Shown here: positions 26,275 to 33,911 of the stretch, piece by piece
How positions within the stretch are numbered: the stretch's first letter is position 1
Layout: each line of letters opens with the position of its first letter
Origin: a virus
Strand: one strand, 5' to 3'
IMG/VR virus record: IMGVR_UViG_3300029915_000012
Span: 36,142-100,141 of that record
Length of the DNA: 64,000 nucleotides
The notes under the pieces: model-generated
The model's input: only the letters and a program-made list of their open reading frames with translations
The model's database searches: none
What the model was told of the DNA's origin: nothing
Program-made: the position numbers and the translations under genes

Positions 26275-26293
26275 AAATAATTTTGTATCTTTG
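26264..26293 (+). promoter_or_regulatory. Bacteroidota-type promoter (TTG-N19-TATCTTTG)
   Basis: TTG at 26264-26266, a 19-base spacer and TATCTTTG at 26286-26293 fit the Bacteroidota -33/-7 consensus (TTG...TAnnTTTG). The predicted start would be near 26300, directly in front of the terminator hairpin, so any transcript would be very short. Sequence match only. Confidence 0.45.
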
Positions 26294-26305
26294 TAATATA
26301 ATATT

Positions 26306-26337
26306 AAAAAGAACCTTATATTGAGGTTCTTTTTTTA
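26306..26337. terminator. Bidirectional intrinsic terminator
   Basis: AAAAAGAACCT, a loop, AGGTTCTTTTTTT: a strong stem with a T-run between convergent genes at 26274 (+) and 26335 (-). Confidence 0.88.
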
Positions 26338-26607
26338 TAAATTAAATTTAATTGCATTTATATTAGATTCAAATTCATCTATTTCATCTGTAGTTAAATA
26401 TCTAATTATTTTATAAAAAAGAACAGTATCAGTTTTATTATCATCATATAATATTTTATATGATGTTGTAGAGTCAAAGTTATTTTTTATTATTTTTGAT
26501 TTTTTATCAACTCTATGATGTGGATCAAAATAAATATTAACTAAAATATATTCACCTTCTTTATAATTTTTATTTTCAATCATTTCAAATTTCTTAATAT
26601 ATTTCAT
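26335..26607 (-). CDS. Two-ended-tag protein, small beta-barrel-like
   Basis: A 90-residue protein beginning MKYIKKFEMIENKNYK and ending AIKFNL. EGEYILVNIYFD, TSYKILYDDNKTDTVLF and YLTTDEIDEFES parallel the 9313-9576 protein (DDYIIVHNN, KLSKKEIEKYEL), so it is a dispersed paralogue on the other strand. The function is unknown; packaging is inferred. It overlaps the upstream tagged gene by ATGA and ends at a terminator. Confidence 0.75.
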   Translation of the reverse strand: MKYIKKFEMIENKNYKEGEYILVNIYFDPHHRVDKKSKIIKNNFDSTTSYKILYDDNKTDTVLFYKIIRYLTTDEIDEFESNINAIKFNL

Positions 26608-26987
26608 AAATTAAATTTGTTTATATCTGTTTCAAGTTTATTAAGTTTATTATAAATATTTTTTATAACAGTTAAATTAGATTTATTATCATTTTTATAT
26701 ATATCTAATGAAAATCTAATATTATTTGATGATTCACTATAATTAAAACTTACTTCATATTTATCACCGTTATATTCAAATTTATAATCTGGATAATTTC
26801 TGGTAAAATGAATTTCATTATTCGTCCTTTGTTTAGAATTTGATGCGCTATGCCAAAAATAACATTTCTTATATTTTTCAGCGCAATCTATTGTATATTT
26901 AAGTTTTTTTGTCAATTCTGGATCATATAAAAAATCATCTTCTATCTTCTTTTTAGATTCATTTATAAATTCAATAAAATTTTTCAT
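26604..26987 (-). CDS. Two-ended-tag protein, unknown function
   Basis: A 127-residue protein beginning MKNFIEFINESKKKI (cleavage predicted after FINE) and ending INKFNL. The middle contains YDPELTKKLKYTIDCAEKYK, CYFWHSASNSKQ and beta-rich FEYNGDKYEVSFNYSES. No family is recognised. It overlaps by ATGA both the gene downstream (26335-26607) and the GNAT remnant upstream, so all three belonged to one coupled operon before the transposon insertion. Confidence 0.72.
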   Translation of the reverse strand: MKNFIEFINESKKKIEDDFLYDPELTKKLKYTIDCAEKYKKCYFWHSASNSKQRTNNEIHFTRNYPDYKFEYNGDKYEVSFNYSESSNNIRFSLDIYKNDNKSNLTVIKNIYNKLNKLETDINKFNL

Positions 26988-27362
26988 ATTTTTAATTTTT
27001 TTATAAGTATAAAAGATTGATTTTTATTATCATCATAATCTTGATATATTTCAAATCCGCATTTTAAATATAAATTTACTGCTTTATAATTATTTTTATA
27101 AACAAGTAAAGTAATAATATTAATTTTAAGTTCATTTTTAACATAATTAAATATCTGTTCTAATAGATATTTAGCATACCCTTTTCCTTGAAAATTTTTA
27201 ACCGTTTTTAAATCATGAATAGTTACATATTTTTCATTAAACCATTTATCTGGATGTTCTATTCTAAAACTAGATTCAGATACTAAAATATCATCTAAAA
27301 ACAACTTAAATTTATAATTCTTTTTATCAATTACAATTTTTTTTTCTGCTGTTATATACAAA
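26984..27362 (-). pseudogene. GNAT acetyltransferase, 5' end displaced by an IS607-type element
   Basis: The GNAT core is intact: TVKNFQGKGYAKYLLEQIF (acetyl-CoA loop, Q/R-x-x-G-x-G/A) and LLVYKNNYKAVNLYLKCGFEI. The open frame continues upstream to an ATG at 27433, but those ~25 residues (starting MTVLAKILKETIG) lie inside the tnpB 3' end and are not GNAT-like. A stranded tag-bearing start (MKKYIEFITENVIQK then stop) sits at the other side of the transposon, at 29703-29750. I infer that the original gene began there, so the present copy lacks its own start. It could still be expressed from the in-frame ATG as a fusion. The exact junction is not resolved. Confidence 0.6.
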
Positions 27363-27377
27363 AACAATAAAGTACAA

Positions 27378-28979
27378 TTAAAAAGTATACACTTTCCAAT
27401 GGTTTCTTTTAGTATTTTTGCTAGAACAGTCAACTGGCTTTATATCGGTTAGCTGCCAACGGTATATAATTCCCGCCTTTTTGAATAGTTTATAAAGGCT
27501 TACCCAGTTTTCACAATCTTTAACAACTGAAACATCAGGAAAAGAATTAATAAATCTTTCAACCACTGTGTTCAGCATTGTACTTGTAAATTTTGGATAA
27601 AAACCATTCTTATCATATTTATAAGCTCCTCTTCTTCCGATTTCAGTTGCTGCTGCAACAGGGTCGAATACTGAGTAATTTATATTTCCGATAAAACTTG
27701 AATAACAAGGATTAACTTTTATTAATATTAATCCATTATTATCACAATGTTTATTTATTAAATTTGTTTGGAAGCCTAAGTTCCAACAATTATTTATTTT
27801 ACGACGAACTTCTTTTGACATTTCATCCTGACTATTTGATTTAAAGTTTAAGTCTTCCATCACAAAATAACCACACTTGTAGTGAGTTATTATATCAAAT
27901 ATCTTAACGTAAATGTTACCGATTTCATGTTTTCTTTTTCTGGTTAGATAAAGACTTTCGTCTACGGTAACATCTTTACCTGATTTTTTCATCAACTCAC
28001 TTAAGTCATAACATTTACTATCAATTACTTTAACTTCATCATTTGATGTTTTATCTAAGATTACTAAACCAATATAATCAGGATTTAAATCAACTGCAGC
28101 AAATCTATTTTGATTTTTGCCTACAAGTTTTCGTGATGTTTGTTCTTGTTTATGTTTAATGTAAATGTTTTTGTCGTACTTACCATTATTCTTTTCTTTG
28201 ATTTCCTTGATGTAAGTTTTATAATCAAAAGGTTCACCATTAATCATTTCATTATCAACTGTAATACAAAGATATTCATGATCTAACTTGACTGAAATAG
28301 GTAATATATTTAAGTCTTTAATTAATTGAAGATCCTTCAATTGTTTCTTATAATTACCTTTAACTACATAATTGATATAAATTTTATTCTCGCTGTTCAT
28401 TTTATAAATGATTTGATTATTAGTAAAATCAAATTCAAAAAATCTATTAGAATTAGGATCACATTTAGATCCGTAAAGACTCAAAGGAAGGATTCTATTC
28501 GAATGATATTCATCTGTTTTAGTAATTATAGTGTTTTTATTTTCCTTTTTATCATTATTTAAGTAGGATATTTCTTTTAGTAGTTTTCTTGTACCGAAAG
28601 TAATATCCTTTGATAAATTTCTATTTTTATAACTTAAGTTTTTCTGATATTTAAATAGATTCCTTGTTTCTTTTTTGGTTAATTTTATTTTTGATTGTAA
28701 TTCTTTTATATCATCTTGTAAATCAAGTATTTCCTGTGATAATTTATCTTTATTTGTTTGAATTTGCTTAAATTTTGTCTTAACATCAATTATTAAACAG
28801 TTAGACTCGTAAACACTCAAACCATATATTTTAGTTAATTTAGTAATATATTCTTTATCATTAATTTTATCATAATGTTTATAAAGTTTACGAAAGAAAT
28901 ATGAAAACTGTTTCTGACGATTTAATATTTTAAGTTTACCCTCTTCACTAACGTTAAATCCAACTTTTATTGATATCAT
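27378..28979 (-). CDS. tnpB: TnpB-like RNA-guided endonuclease homologue
   Basis: A 533-residue protein. An N-terminal helical region contains a long coiled coil (~70-145). The three RuvC motifs are present: FAAVDLNPDYIGL with D297, FVMEDLNFK with E375, and FDPVAAATEIGRR with D439. Between motifs II and III there is only NPCYSSFIGNINYSV; the usual TnpB four-Cys zinc finger is absent, and a ~90-residue extension follows motif III. The catalytic triad looks intact, so it may be active. TnpB proteins cut DNA guided by a transposon-end RNA and help the element persist. It starts 33 bases after the tnpA stop, across a 36-base-period repeat. Confidence 0.85.
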   Translation of the reverse strand: MISIKVGFNVSEEGKLKILNRQKQFSYFFRKLYKHYDKINDKEYITKLTKIYGLSVYESNCLIIDVKTKFKQIQTNKDKLSQEILDLQDDIKELQSKIKLTKKETRNLFKYQKNLSYKNRNLSKDITFGTRKLLKEISYLNNDKKENKNTIITKTDEYHSNRILPLSLYGSKCDPNSNRFFEFDFTNNQIIYKMNSENKIYINYVVKGNYKKQLKDLQLIKDLNILPISVKLDHEYLCITVDNEMINGEPFDYKTYIKEIKEKNNGKYDKNIYIKHKQEQTSRKLVGKNQNRFAAVDLNPDYIGLVILDKTSNDEVKVIDSKCYDLSELMKKSGKDVTVDESLYLTRKRKHEIGNIYVKIFDIITHYKCGYFVMEDLNFKSNSQDEMSKEVRRKINNCWNLGFQTNLINKHCDNNGLILIKVNPCYSSFIGNINYSVFDPVAAATEIGRRGAYKYDKNGFYPKFTSTMLNTVVERFINSFPDVSVVKDCENWVSLYKLFKKAGIIYRWQLTDIKPVDCSSKNTKRNHWKVYTF

Positions 28980-28980
28980 A

Positions 28981-29046
28981 TATTATCTTGTAGTTCTTTT
29001 TTAATTTTATATCATTTATTATCTTGTAGTTCTTTTTTAATTTTAT
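28981..29046. repeat. 36-base-period direct repeat between tnpA and tnpB
   Basis: A ~30-base stretch beginning TATTATCTTGTAGTTC occurs at 28981-29010 and again at 29017-29046. The second copy encodes the last residues of TnpA, so the tnpA 3' end has been duplicated in the gap before tnpB. Confidence 0.9.
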
Positions 29047-29614
29047 TTAATTTTCTTCTATTTGAATATGATTTCATAGAGAAATAATGAATAATAGAAA
29101 TCAAATCATCTGTTAATTCTTGTTCATAACTTTTGTTTTGTATGTTATCACTTATGACTATAATTTTAGTACCAAAATATTTAAATACTTCAGTAATAAG
29201 GTCGAATCCAAATCTACATAATCTATCTTTATTTTCAACTATAACGCATTCAATTTTACCTTCAATAACAAGTTTAATTAATTTATTTAAACCATCTCTT
29301 TCAAATGACATACCTGACTTAATATCTTCAAATTGCTGTTCAATTACTATATCATTTAATATAGAGAATTCATAAATTCTATTAGATTGTTCTTTTAAAT
29401 CATTTTTTCTTGGTTGGTTTGAAACTCTGGCATAACTAACATTAATTCTTTTATGTTTTATTTTTTTAACTCCAATTAATTTATATACATCTTCGTCATT
29501 ATAAATATATGAATAATTATTTATTTTATTAATTTTTATTAATCCTTTTTTAATATATTTACTTAATGTAACTTGGGTTATACCCAATATTTCTTTTACT
29601 TCTTTTGCTTTCAT
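29012..29614 (-). CDS. tnpA: IS607-family serine recombinase (TnpA)
   Basis: A 200-residue protein. Residues 1-50 are a MerR-like helix-turn-helix (AKEVKEILGITQVTLSKYI). The serine resolvase catalytic domain follows, with VSYARVS (nucleophile S65), IKSGMSFERDGLNKLI and VENKDRLCRFG carrying the conserved Arg residues. IS607 TnpA proteins have this N-terminal DNA-binding domain order, inverted relative to most resolvases. It would catalyse excision and insertion through a circular intermediate. The gene appears complete, and an 18-base palindrome lies upstream. Confidence 0.92.
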   Translation of the reverse strand: MKAKEVKEILGITQVTLSKYIKKGLIKINKINNYSYIYNDEDVYKLIGVKKIKHKRINVSYARVSNQPRKNDLKEQSNRIYEFSILNDIVIEQQFEDIKSGMSFERDGLNKLIKLVIEGKIECVIVENKDRLCRFGFDLITEVFKYFGTKIIVISDNIQNKSYEQELTDDLISIIHYFSMKSYSNRRKLNKIKKELQDNK

Positions 29615-29664
29615 AATTATATATATTAAATAAAAAATACCGTTTTTTGCTAAAATAATATAAT

Positions 29665-29682
29665 TTATATAACGTTATATAA
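29665..29682. promoter_or_regulatory. 18-base perfect palindrome upstream of tnpA
   Basis: TTATATAACGTTATATAA is a perfect palindrome 51-68 bases upstream of the tnpA start. It is a candidate binding site for the recombinase or its regulator at the element's left end. Confidence 0.6.
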
Positions 29683-29702
29683 TTATAATTAATAGTCTTT
29701 TA

Positions 29703-29750
29703 TTATTTTTGTATTACATTTTCAGTTATAAATTCAATATATTTTTTCAT
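29703..29750 (-). pseudogene. Stranded 5' end of a tagged gene (MKKYIEFITE...)
   Basis: An ATG at 29750, five bases after the stop of the structural gene at 29756, starts MKKYIEFITENVIQK and then meets a stop. MKKYIEFITE matches the capsid-targeting-like N-termini of this phage (compare MKNFIEFINE at 26987). I infer the beginning of the gene cut off by the IS607-type element, with its remainder being the GNAT segment at 26984-27362. Confidence 0.65.
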
Positions 29751-29755
29751 ATTTT

Positions 29756-32239
29756 TTATTCCCATCTATTATTATAAATATTTGATGTATACAATTCTTT
29801 AGTTGCATTATCAGCTAATATTAAATTATTAGAATCTTGCACTACTCGTTGTAATAATAAATTAGATTTAGATTCATCAGGAATAACATCATCATATATC
29901 CTTATATTTGTCAATTTTATATTAGATGAATTTATTATTATATTTTGATCAACATTAAATGTATTTAATGGTACAGTTACTCCTTCATATTCATCAATAT
30001 ATTTTATTGACGCTATATTATATAAACTTGTGTCAGTTAATTTATCAGCAATTTCAGTATTTTTAACTGGTCTATATCCATTTGATGTATAATACGATAT
30101 GTCATTTATATTTGTATTATCTAATATAACACTTTTATAATTAGGTGTAAACATTGTTATTTTATAATTATATCTTCTTTTAAATAAATCTAAACTTATT
30201 GTTCTTTGTCTATTATCTAAATTTACAGTTAAACCATACCACATATTTGTTGTTAATCCTGTTATTGGTAAACTATAATTTATGTTATTTATAGTCAATG
30301 TTATATTATTATTTGCGTAAGATAATTTATATCCTTTATTATTAATTGAATCATAGTTGTTTATAAATTCAAAATAACTTTTATTACTAACATAATAAGA
30401 ATTAAATATATTTTCATCAATTGCCTTATTTGGATCAAAACTATTATTAAAATTAAACCACACATTAAATGCTCTATTATCACTAAAATTCAAATTTGAA
30501 TCTTTATATGTATAAGTAACTGCGGTTGTACCAGAAGATAATGATGATAAATTATAATAGCTATCTGCTATTTTTATATCTTTTAATGAATTATAGATAT
30601 CTTTTTTAATTATCTCTAATTTTGGATTAACAATTAATCTATAAACTTCGTGTGTTATAGGTTTTAATTGTTTATTTGCAATTTTATCTTCTTGTTCTCT
30701 TATTTCTCCGCCAAATAAAGAATCTATAGTATTATTATTTGTTAATGATTCAATAAGATTTTTTGATGCATTAGAAACATTAGTTTCATTTGCAAGTTTT
30801 TCATATTTTTCAAGAACAACATTATAATAAACACCCATATACATAATATCTCTTTTTACTTGAGCATGTTTAATTCTATACATACGATTTGCTTGACAAA
30901 AATATATAATATCTTTTTGGAATGGTCTTTTTTCTATTCCAAATGCATTATGAAATTCGTCTTTTAATATAATAACTTGAAATGTATCCATCATATCTAA
31001 CATATATTCATTTATTTGAACTTGATTATCTGGAAAATTATTTTCAGGTACAATTATTTTTATTTTTTGTGTATCTACTATATTAAATAATTGATATTCA
31101 TGTAATATACTATCTATTCCTTTACCGTCAGGATCTGTTAAATGATAATCAACTGTCCATCCAAATATTTTACCTACTGTATTTGATAAATATGTATACC
31201 AATCTCCTATTTTTTGTCCAGCATAAGGATTAAATATGCCTTGTGATGCTGCTGTTTGAGTTGAATCTAATCCAGTTGTATTACTTTGTGAACTTAGACT
31301 TGGTATAACATTACCTGATATATAACAACTTAATCCTTTTGTCACCCAATCTTTACTATAATCTAATGGAGTTTTACTATCACCTTTATATGATGTTATA
31401 CCATTTAAACAAACTGAATTTGTACCACTATCTGTTGAATTTGAAATTGTAGTTCCAGTATTTACTGCAGGATAAGAAACTGCACAATCCTCTCTAACTC
31501 CATATCTATTAGTTTTAAGATAATTATTATTAATATTTTGAAAATCTCCTAATAATATAATATCATAAATTTTAGATGTTGTTCCAGTATTTATTTTAGA
31601 AACTGAATACTCAACTTGTGCAAATCTAATTGGATTTATTTTTACAGTTGATATATTTTCTGTTGTTAAATTTTCCCAAGGCGTATATGTTCTACCATTA
31701 TCTTGAGTGAATCTATATTTAATTTGTAAATTATTAGTATTTGATCCATATATTTCATAACCAGTTAATTTGAAAACTTTATAAATATCTTTTGGGGTAA
31801 ATAATATAAATTCATTATCTGGTATATTAACAATTGTATCTGTTTGTTCAATATCATAAGTTCCTTCGATTACAATTGTATTTATTGTAAGTGCTGGTAT
31901 TGTAGTAGTATCAGCATCAATTCTATAATAAGCTAAATTTAAATATAAGTTATTTAATGAGCAATAATCTTGTGTAATTCCTGTAATAGGAGAATACTCA
32001 CTATAACTTATACCACTTCTTGTATTGCTATAAGAAAAATATTTTTTGAAATAATGATCATTAGTTTCTCCTTTTACAATATCTGTAAATTTTGTAATTG
32101 ATGATATGCTTTTTAATGGAACGATAGAAAAATTTTTAATATCACGAATTTGAGTAGATATTTCATCTGTATACGTTGGAGTACCTAACCAACTCATTGT
32201 AAAAGTACCATCAAATTTAGGAGTGTAAATATATCTCAT
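29756..32239 (-). CDS. Large virion structural protein
   Basis: An 827-residue protein beginning MRYIYTPKFDGTFTMSWLG. It is beta-rich, with RYRFTQDNGRTYTPWENLTT (a sialidase-like or Fn3-like turn) and a later concanavalin/LamG-like stretch near 580-690 (FNVWFNFNNSFDP, NNITLTINNINYSLPITGL, WYGLTVNLDNRQRTISLDL). It is probably a tail, neck or fibre-attachment protein with a carbohydrate-binding-type domain. It is co-directional with the former tagged GNAT gene downstream and preceded by a candidate promoter. Confidence 0.7.
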   Translation of the reverse strand: MRYIYTPKFDGTFTMSWLGTPTYTDEISTQIRDIKNFSIVPLKSISSITKFTDIVKGETNDHYFKKYFSYSNTRSGISYSEYSPITGITQDYCSLNNLYLNLAYYRIDADTTTIPALTINTIVIEGTYDIEQTDTIVNIPDNEFILFTPKDIYKVFKLTGYEIYGSNTNNLQIKYRFTQDNGRTYTPWENLTTENISTVKINPIRFAQVEYSVSKINTGTTSKIYDIILLGDFQNINNNYLKTNRYGVREDCAVSYPAVNTGTTISNSTDSGTNSVCLNGITSYKGDSKTPLDYSKDWVTKGLSCYISGNVIPSLSSQSNTTGLDSTQTAASQGIFNPYAGQKIGDWYTYLSNTVGKIFGWTVDYHLTDPDGKGIDSILHEYQLFNIVDTQKIKIIVPENNFPDNQVQINEYMLDMMDTFQVIILKDEFHNAFGIEKRPFQKDIIYFCQANRMYRIKHAQVKRDIMYMGVYYNVVLEKYEKLANETNVSNASKNLIESLTNNNTIDSLFGGEIREQEDKIANKQLKPITHEVYRLIVNPKLEIIKKDIYNSLKDIKIADSYYNLSSLSSGTTAVTYTYKDSNLNFSDNRAFNVWFNFNNSFDPNKAIDENIFNSYYVSNKSYFEFINNYDSINNKGYKLSYANNNITLTINNINYSLPITGLTTNMWYGLTVNLDNRQRTISLDLFKRRYNYKITMFTPNYKSVILDNTNINDISYYTSNGYRPVKNTEIADKLTDTSLYNIASIKYIDEYEGVTVPLNTFNVDQNIIINSSNIKLTNIRIYDDVIPDESKSNLLLQRVVQDSNNLILADNATKELYTSNIYNNRWE

Positions 32240-32256
32240 TTTTAATTATTTTATAT

Positions 32257-32276
32257 TTCTCTTATATATAAAAAAT
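32257..32276 (-). promoter_or_regulatory. Candidate phage promoter (minus strand)
   Basis: Minus strand TTTTTTATATATAAGAGAAA, ~18 bases upstream of the ATG at 32239. It shares the extended core TATATATAAGAGAAA with the plus-strand copy at 33101-33120. Confidence 0.5.
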
Positions 32277-32294
32277 TTAATTATAATATATTTT

Positions 32295-33041
32295 TTAAAA
32301 ATTAACTCTTTCTTTTACTCTTATTGCATAACTTAATATTGATTCATATGTATAATAAGAATTTTTCATTTTAGGGTCTTTATATAATTTAAAATCAGGA
32401 ATAGAAGAAATATCAACTTCTAATATTACCCATTCGTCGATATTCATATTGAATAATTCTGTCTTATCATATTTATTTTTAAAAAATTTTCTTTTTTCTG
32501 CACAAAATTCTTTAGCATCTGACAAATTGTCAGTTAAATATACTCTATCTACATCATTAGATATCATATTTTGAGATTTAGGAACTAATCCTATTTTTTT
32601 AATTTTTTCGTAATAATATTTTGTTGTTGCATGATATAATATATCAGGTGTTCCATCAGGTACATCAAATCTTTTTTGAAATGTTATATTAAATATTGTA
32701 TCTTTTGATATCATTATACTTTTTATTTCTAATCCATTATTATCAATTATACTAGGTTTAAAATATCCCATATTATGCATAAAACTAGTCAATTCTTTAT
32801 TAAATTGTTTTTTATTTACATTTGAAATATCAATTGATAATGAAATATATCCTTCTAATTTTTTTATTTCATATTTAATATTATATGATTTTATTAAATT
32901 ATCTAATTTTTCACAAAAAAAGTCATAATCAACAGAATGAATTAATCCCTCCTTCATAGCTAAATAAAAATGATTGTGAAAATAATCTGCTTCTTCATTA
33001 AAATTTCTATATTTTTCAAAATTTTTAAACCTATCTAGCAT
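32295..33041 (-). CDS. ADP-ribosyltransferase-fold protein, dispersed paralogue
   Basis: A 248-residue protein with the same two-domain layout as 4409-5104 and 5115-5816. The N-terminal domain contains LAMKEGLIHSVDYDFF (compare ELIKEGLIRTHNI). The C-terminal domain contains ILYHATTKYYYEKIKKIGLVP, DRVYLTDN, WVILEVDIS and SYYTYES. The YHATT...GLxP...RVYLT pattern is closer to known NAD-binding ADP-ribosyltransferase and RNA 2'-phosphotransferase folds than in the tandem pair, and it anchors the fold call for all three. The target is unknown. It is transcribed divergently from the structural gene at 33131. Confidence 0.65.
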   Translation of the reverse strand: MLDRFKNFEKYRNFNEEADYFHNHFYLAMKEGLIHSVDYDFFCEKLDNLIKSYNIKYEIKKLEGYISLSIDISNVNKKQFNKELTSFMHNMGYFKPSIIDNNGLEIKSIMISKDTIFNITFQKRFDVPDGTPDILYHATTKYYYEKIKKIGLVPKSQNMISNDVDRVYLTDNLSDAKEFCAEKRKFFKNKYDKTELFNMNIDEWVILEVDISSIPDFKLYKDPKMKNSYYTYESILSYAIRVKERVNF

Positions 33042-33100
33042 ATTTTTTATTTATTATAGTTAATATAATTATATAAGTTTATATAAAATTTTGAATGATA

Positions 33101-33120
33101 AATTTTATATATAAGAGAAA
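33101..33120 (+). promoter_or_regulatory. Candidate phage promoter
   Basis: AATTTTATATATAAGAGAAA, 11 bases before the ATG at 33131. The extended core is identical to the minus-strand copy at 32257-32276. Confidence 0.5.
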
Positions 33121-33130
33121 ACATTTTTTT

Positions 33131-33904
33131 ATGGCTATAATCACCCCTAATGATCTTATTAATCCAACAGAAAAAACAATAAAGAACTGGAATTGCTCAT
33201 TTATTGCAGTTGAAGGTCCAAATATAATTGAAAAATTAAGCTTAGAAGATTTGGCTATTCCATATGAATCTCAATATAGATCGAGAATAGTTTTAAAAGC
33301 TGGTGAATCTAATAAAATGCTTTACGGATTTATTGGTAAGGCTGTTACATTCTTAATGATAAAAGTAACTTATGATAGTTTATCTGATCCATATTATACA
33401 TATGAACAAGAAAAATATAATATAAATTATTATTTTGAAAATGATCCTATTCTTAGACCATTAAATAGATTATTAATAATGACAGGTTCTTCTGATGAAA
33501 GAATACCACAAATTTATGTGACAAATCCATTAGATTATGACGTAACATTAGATGTATTAGAAGCAACAGTTGATTCTGAATTTGATGAAGATGATGATAT
33601 ACCTGCTGATTATCAAATACATTATGCTATAACAAATATATCAAGTACATATTCTGGAAAAACAGATGATGAATATATAAGATGTTCTGGTACAACAGAA
33701 TCAGGTTCTACATATTCATTATATTTACCGTTAGCAACTGGTACAGGAAATGTATTAACAATCAAAAATATATTAAACGGAGTTATAACTATTTTAACAC
33801 AAGATACAGATTTGATTGATGGTTTAAATTCATATGTATTAAATACTCAATATGAAGTAGTCGTGCTAATTGATGCAGGTACTGGTATCTGGGATAAAAT
33901 ATAA
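33131..33904 (+). CDS. Virion structural protein, tandem paralogue 1
   Basis: A 257-residue protein from the ATG at 33131 (MAIITPNDLINPTEKTIKNW). I prefer this over an in-frame ATG at 33095, which lies in the promoter box. Paralogy with the next gene is clear: IKNW near the start, DLAIPYESQYRSRIVL versus DIAIPYDSCYTSRIVL, and IYVTNPLDYDVTLDVLEA versus IYLNNPLDYDVVLDVMQA. It is probably a tail, baseplate or fibre-connector protein. It opens a plus-strand structural cluster that ends at 36565. Confidence 0.7.
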   Translation: MAIITPNDLINPTEKTIKNWNCSFIAVEGPNIIEKLSLEDLAIPYESQYRSRIVLKAGESNKMLYGFIGKAVTFLMIKVTYDSLSDPYYTYEQEKYNINYYFENDPILRPLNRLLIMTGSSDERIPQIYVTNPLDYDVTLDVLEATVDSEFDEDDDIPADYQIHYAITNISSTYSGKTDDEYIRCSGTTESGSTYSLYLPLATGTGNVLTIKNILNGVITILTQDTDLIDGLNSYVLNTQYEVVVLIDAGTGIWDKI

Positions 33905-33911
33905 TATAAAT

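Larger units (their letters stand above)
27363..29702 (-). mobile_element. IS607-type transposon (tnpA serine recombinase + tnpB)
   Basis: The element carries a MerR-like/serine recombinase tnpA and a RuvC-type tnpB in the same orientation, the gene order and type of IS607. Boundaries are estimated from where the flanking tagged GNAT gene is interrupted; IS607 elements lack terminal inverted repeats and target duplications, so the ends cannot be read directly. It lies inside a minus-strand operon of tagged genes. Any guide RNA made from the right end of such elements would be expected near the tnpB 3' end around 27360-27600. Confidence 0.75.

Noticed and set aside
27363-27433. Native start of the GNAT gene at 27433
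   Set aside because: Those codons overlap the tnpB 3' end and are unlike any GNAT N-terminus; a better original start is the stranded tag at 29750.
29012-29614. Serine integrase marking a temperate phage
   Set aside because: The protein has the short IS607 layout (N-terminal MerR-like domain, ~200 residues) and is paired with tnpB, so it belongs to a transposon, not to phage integration.
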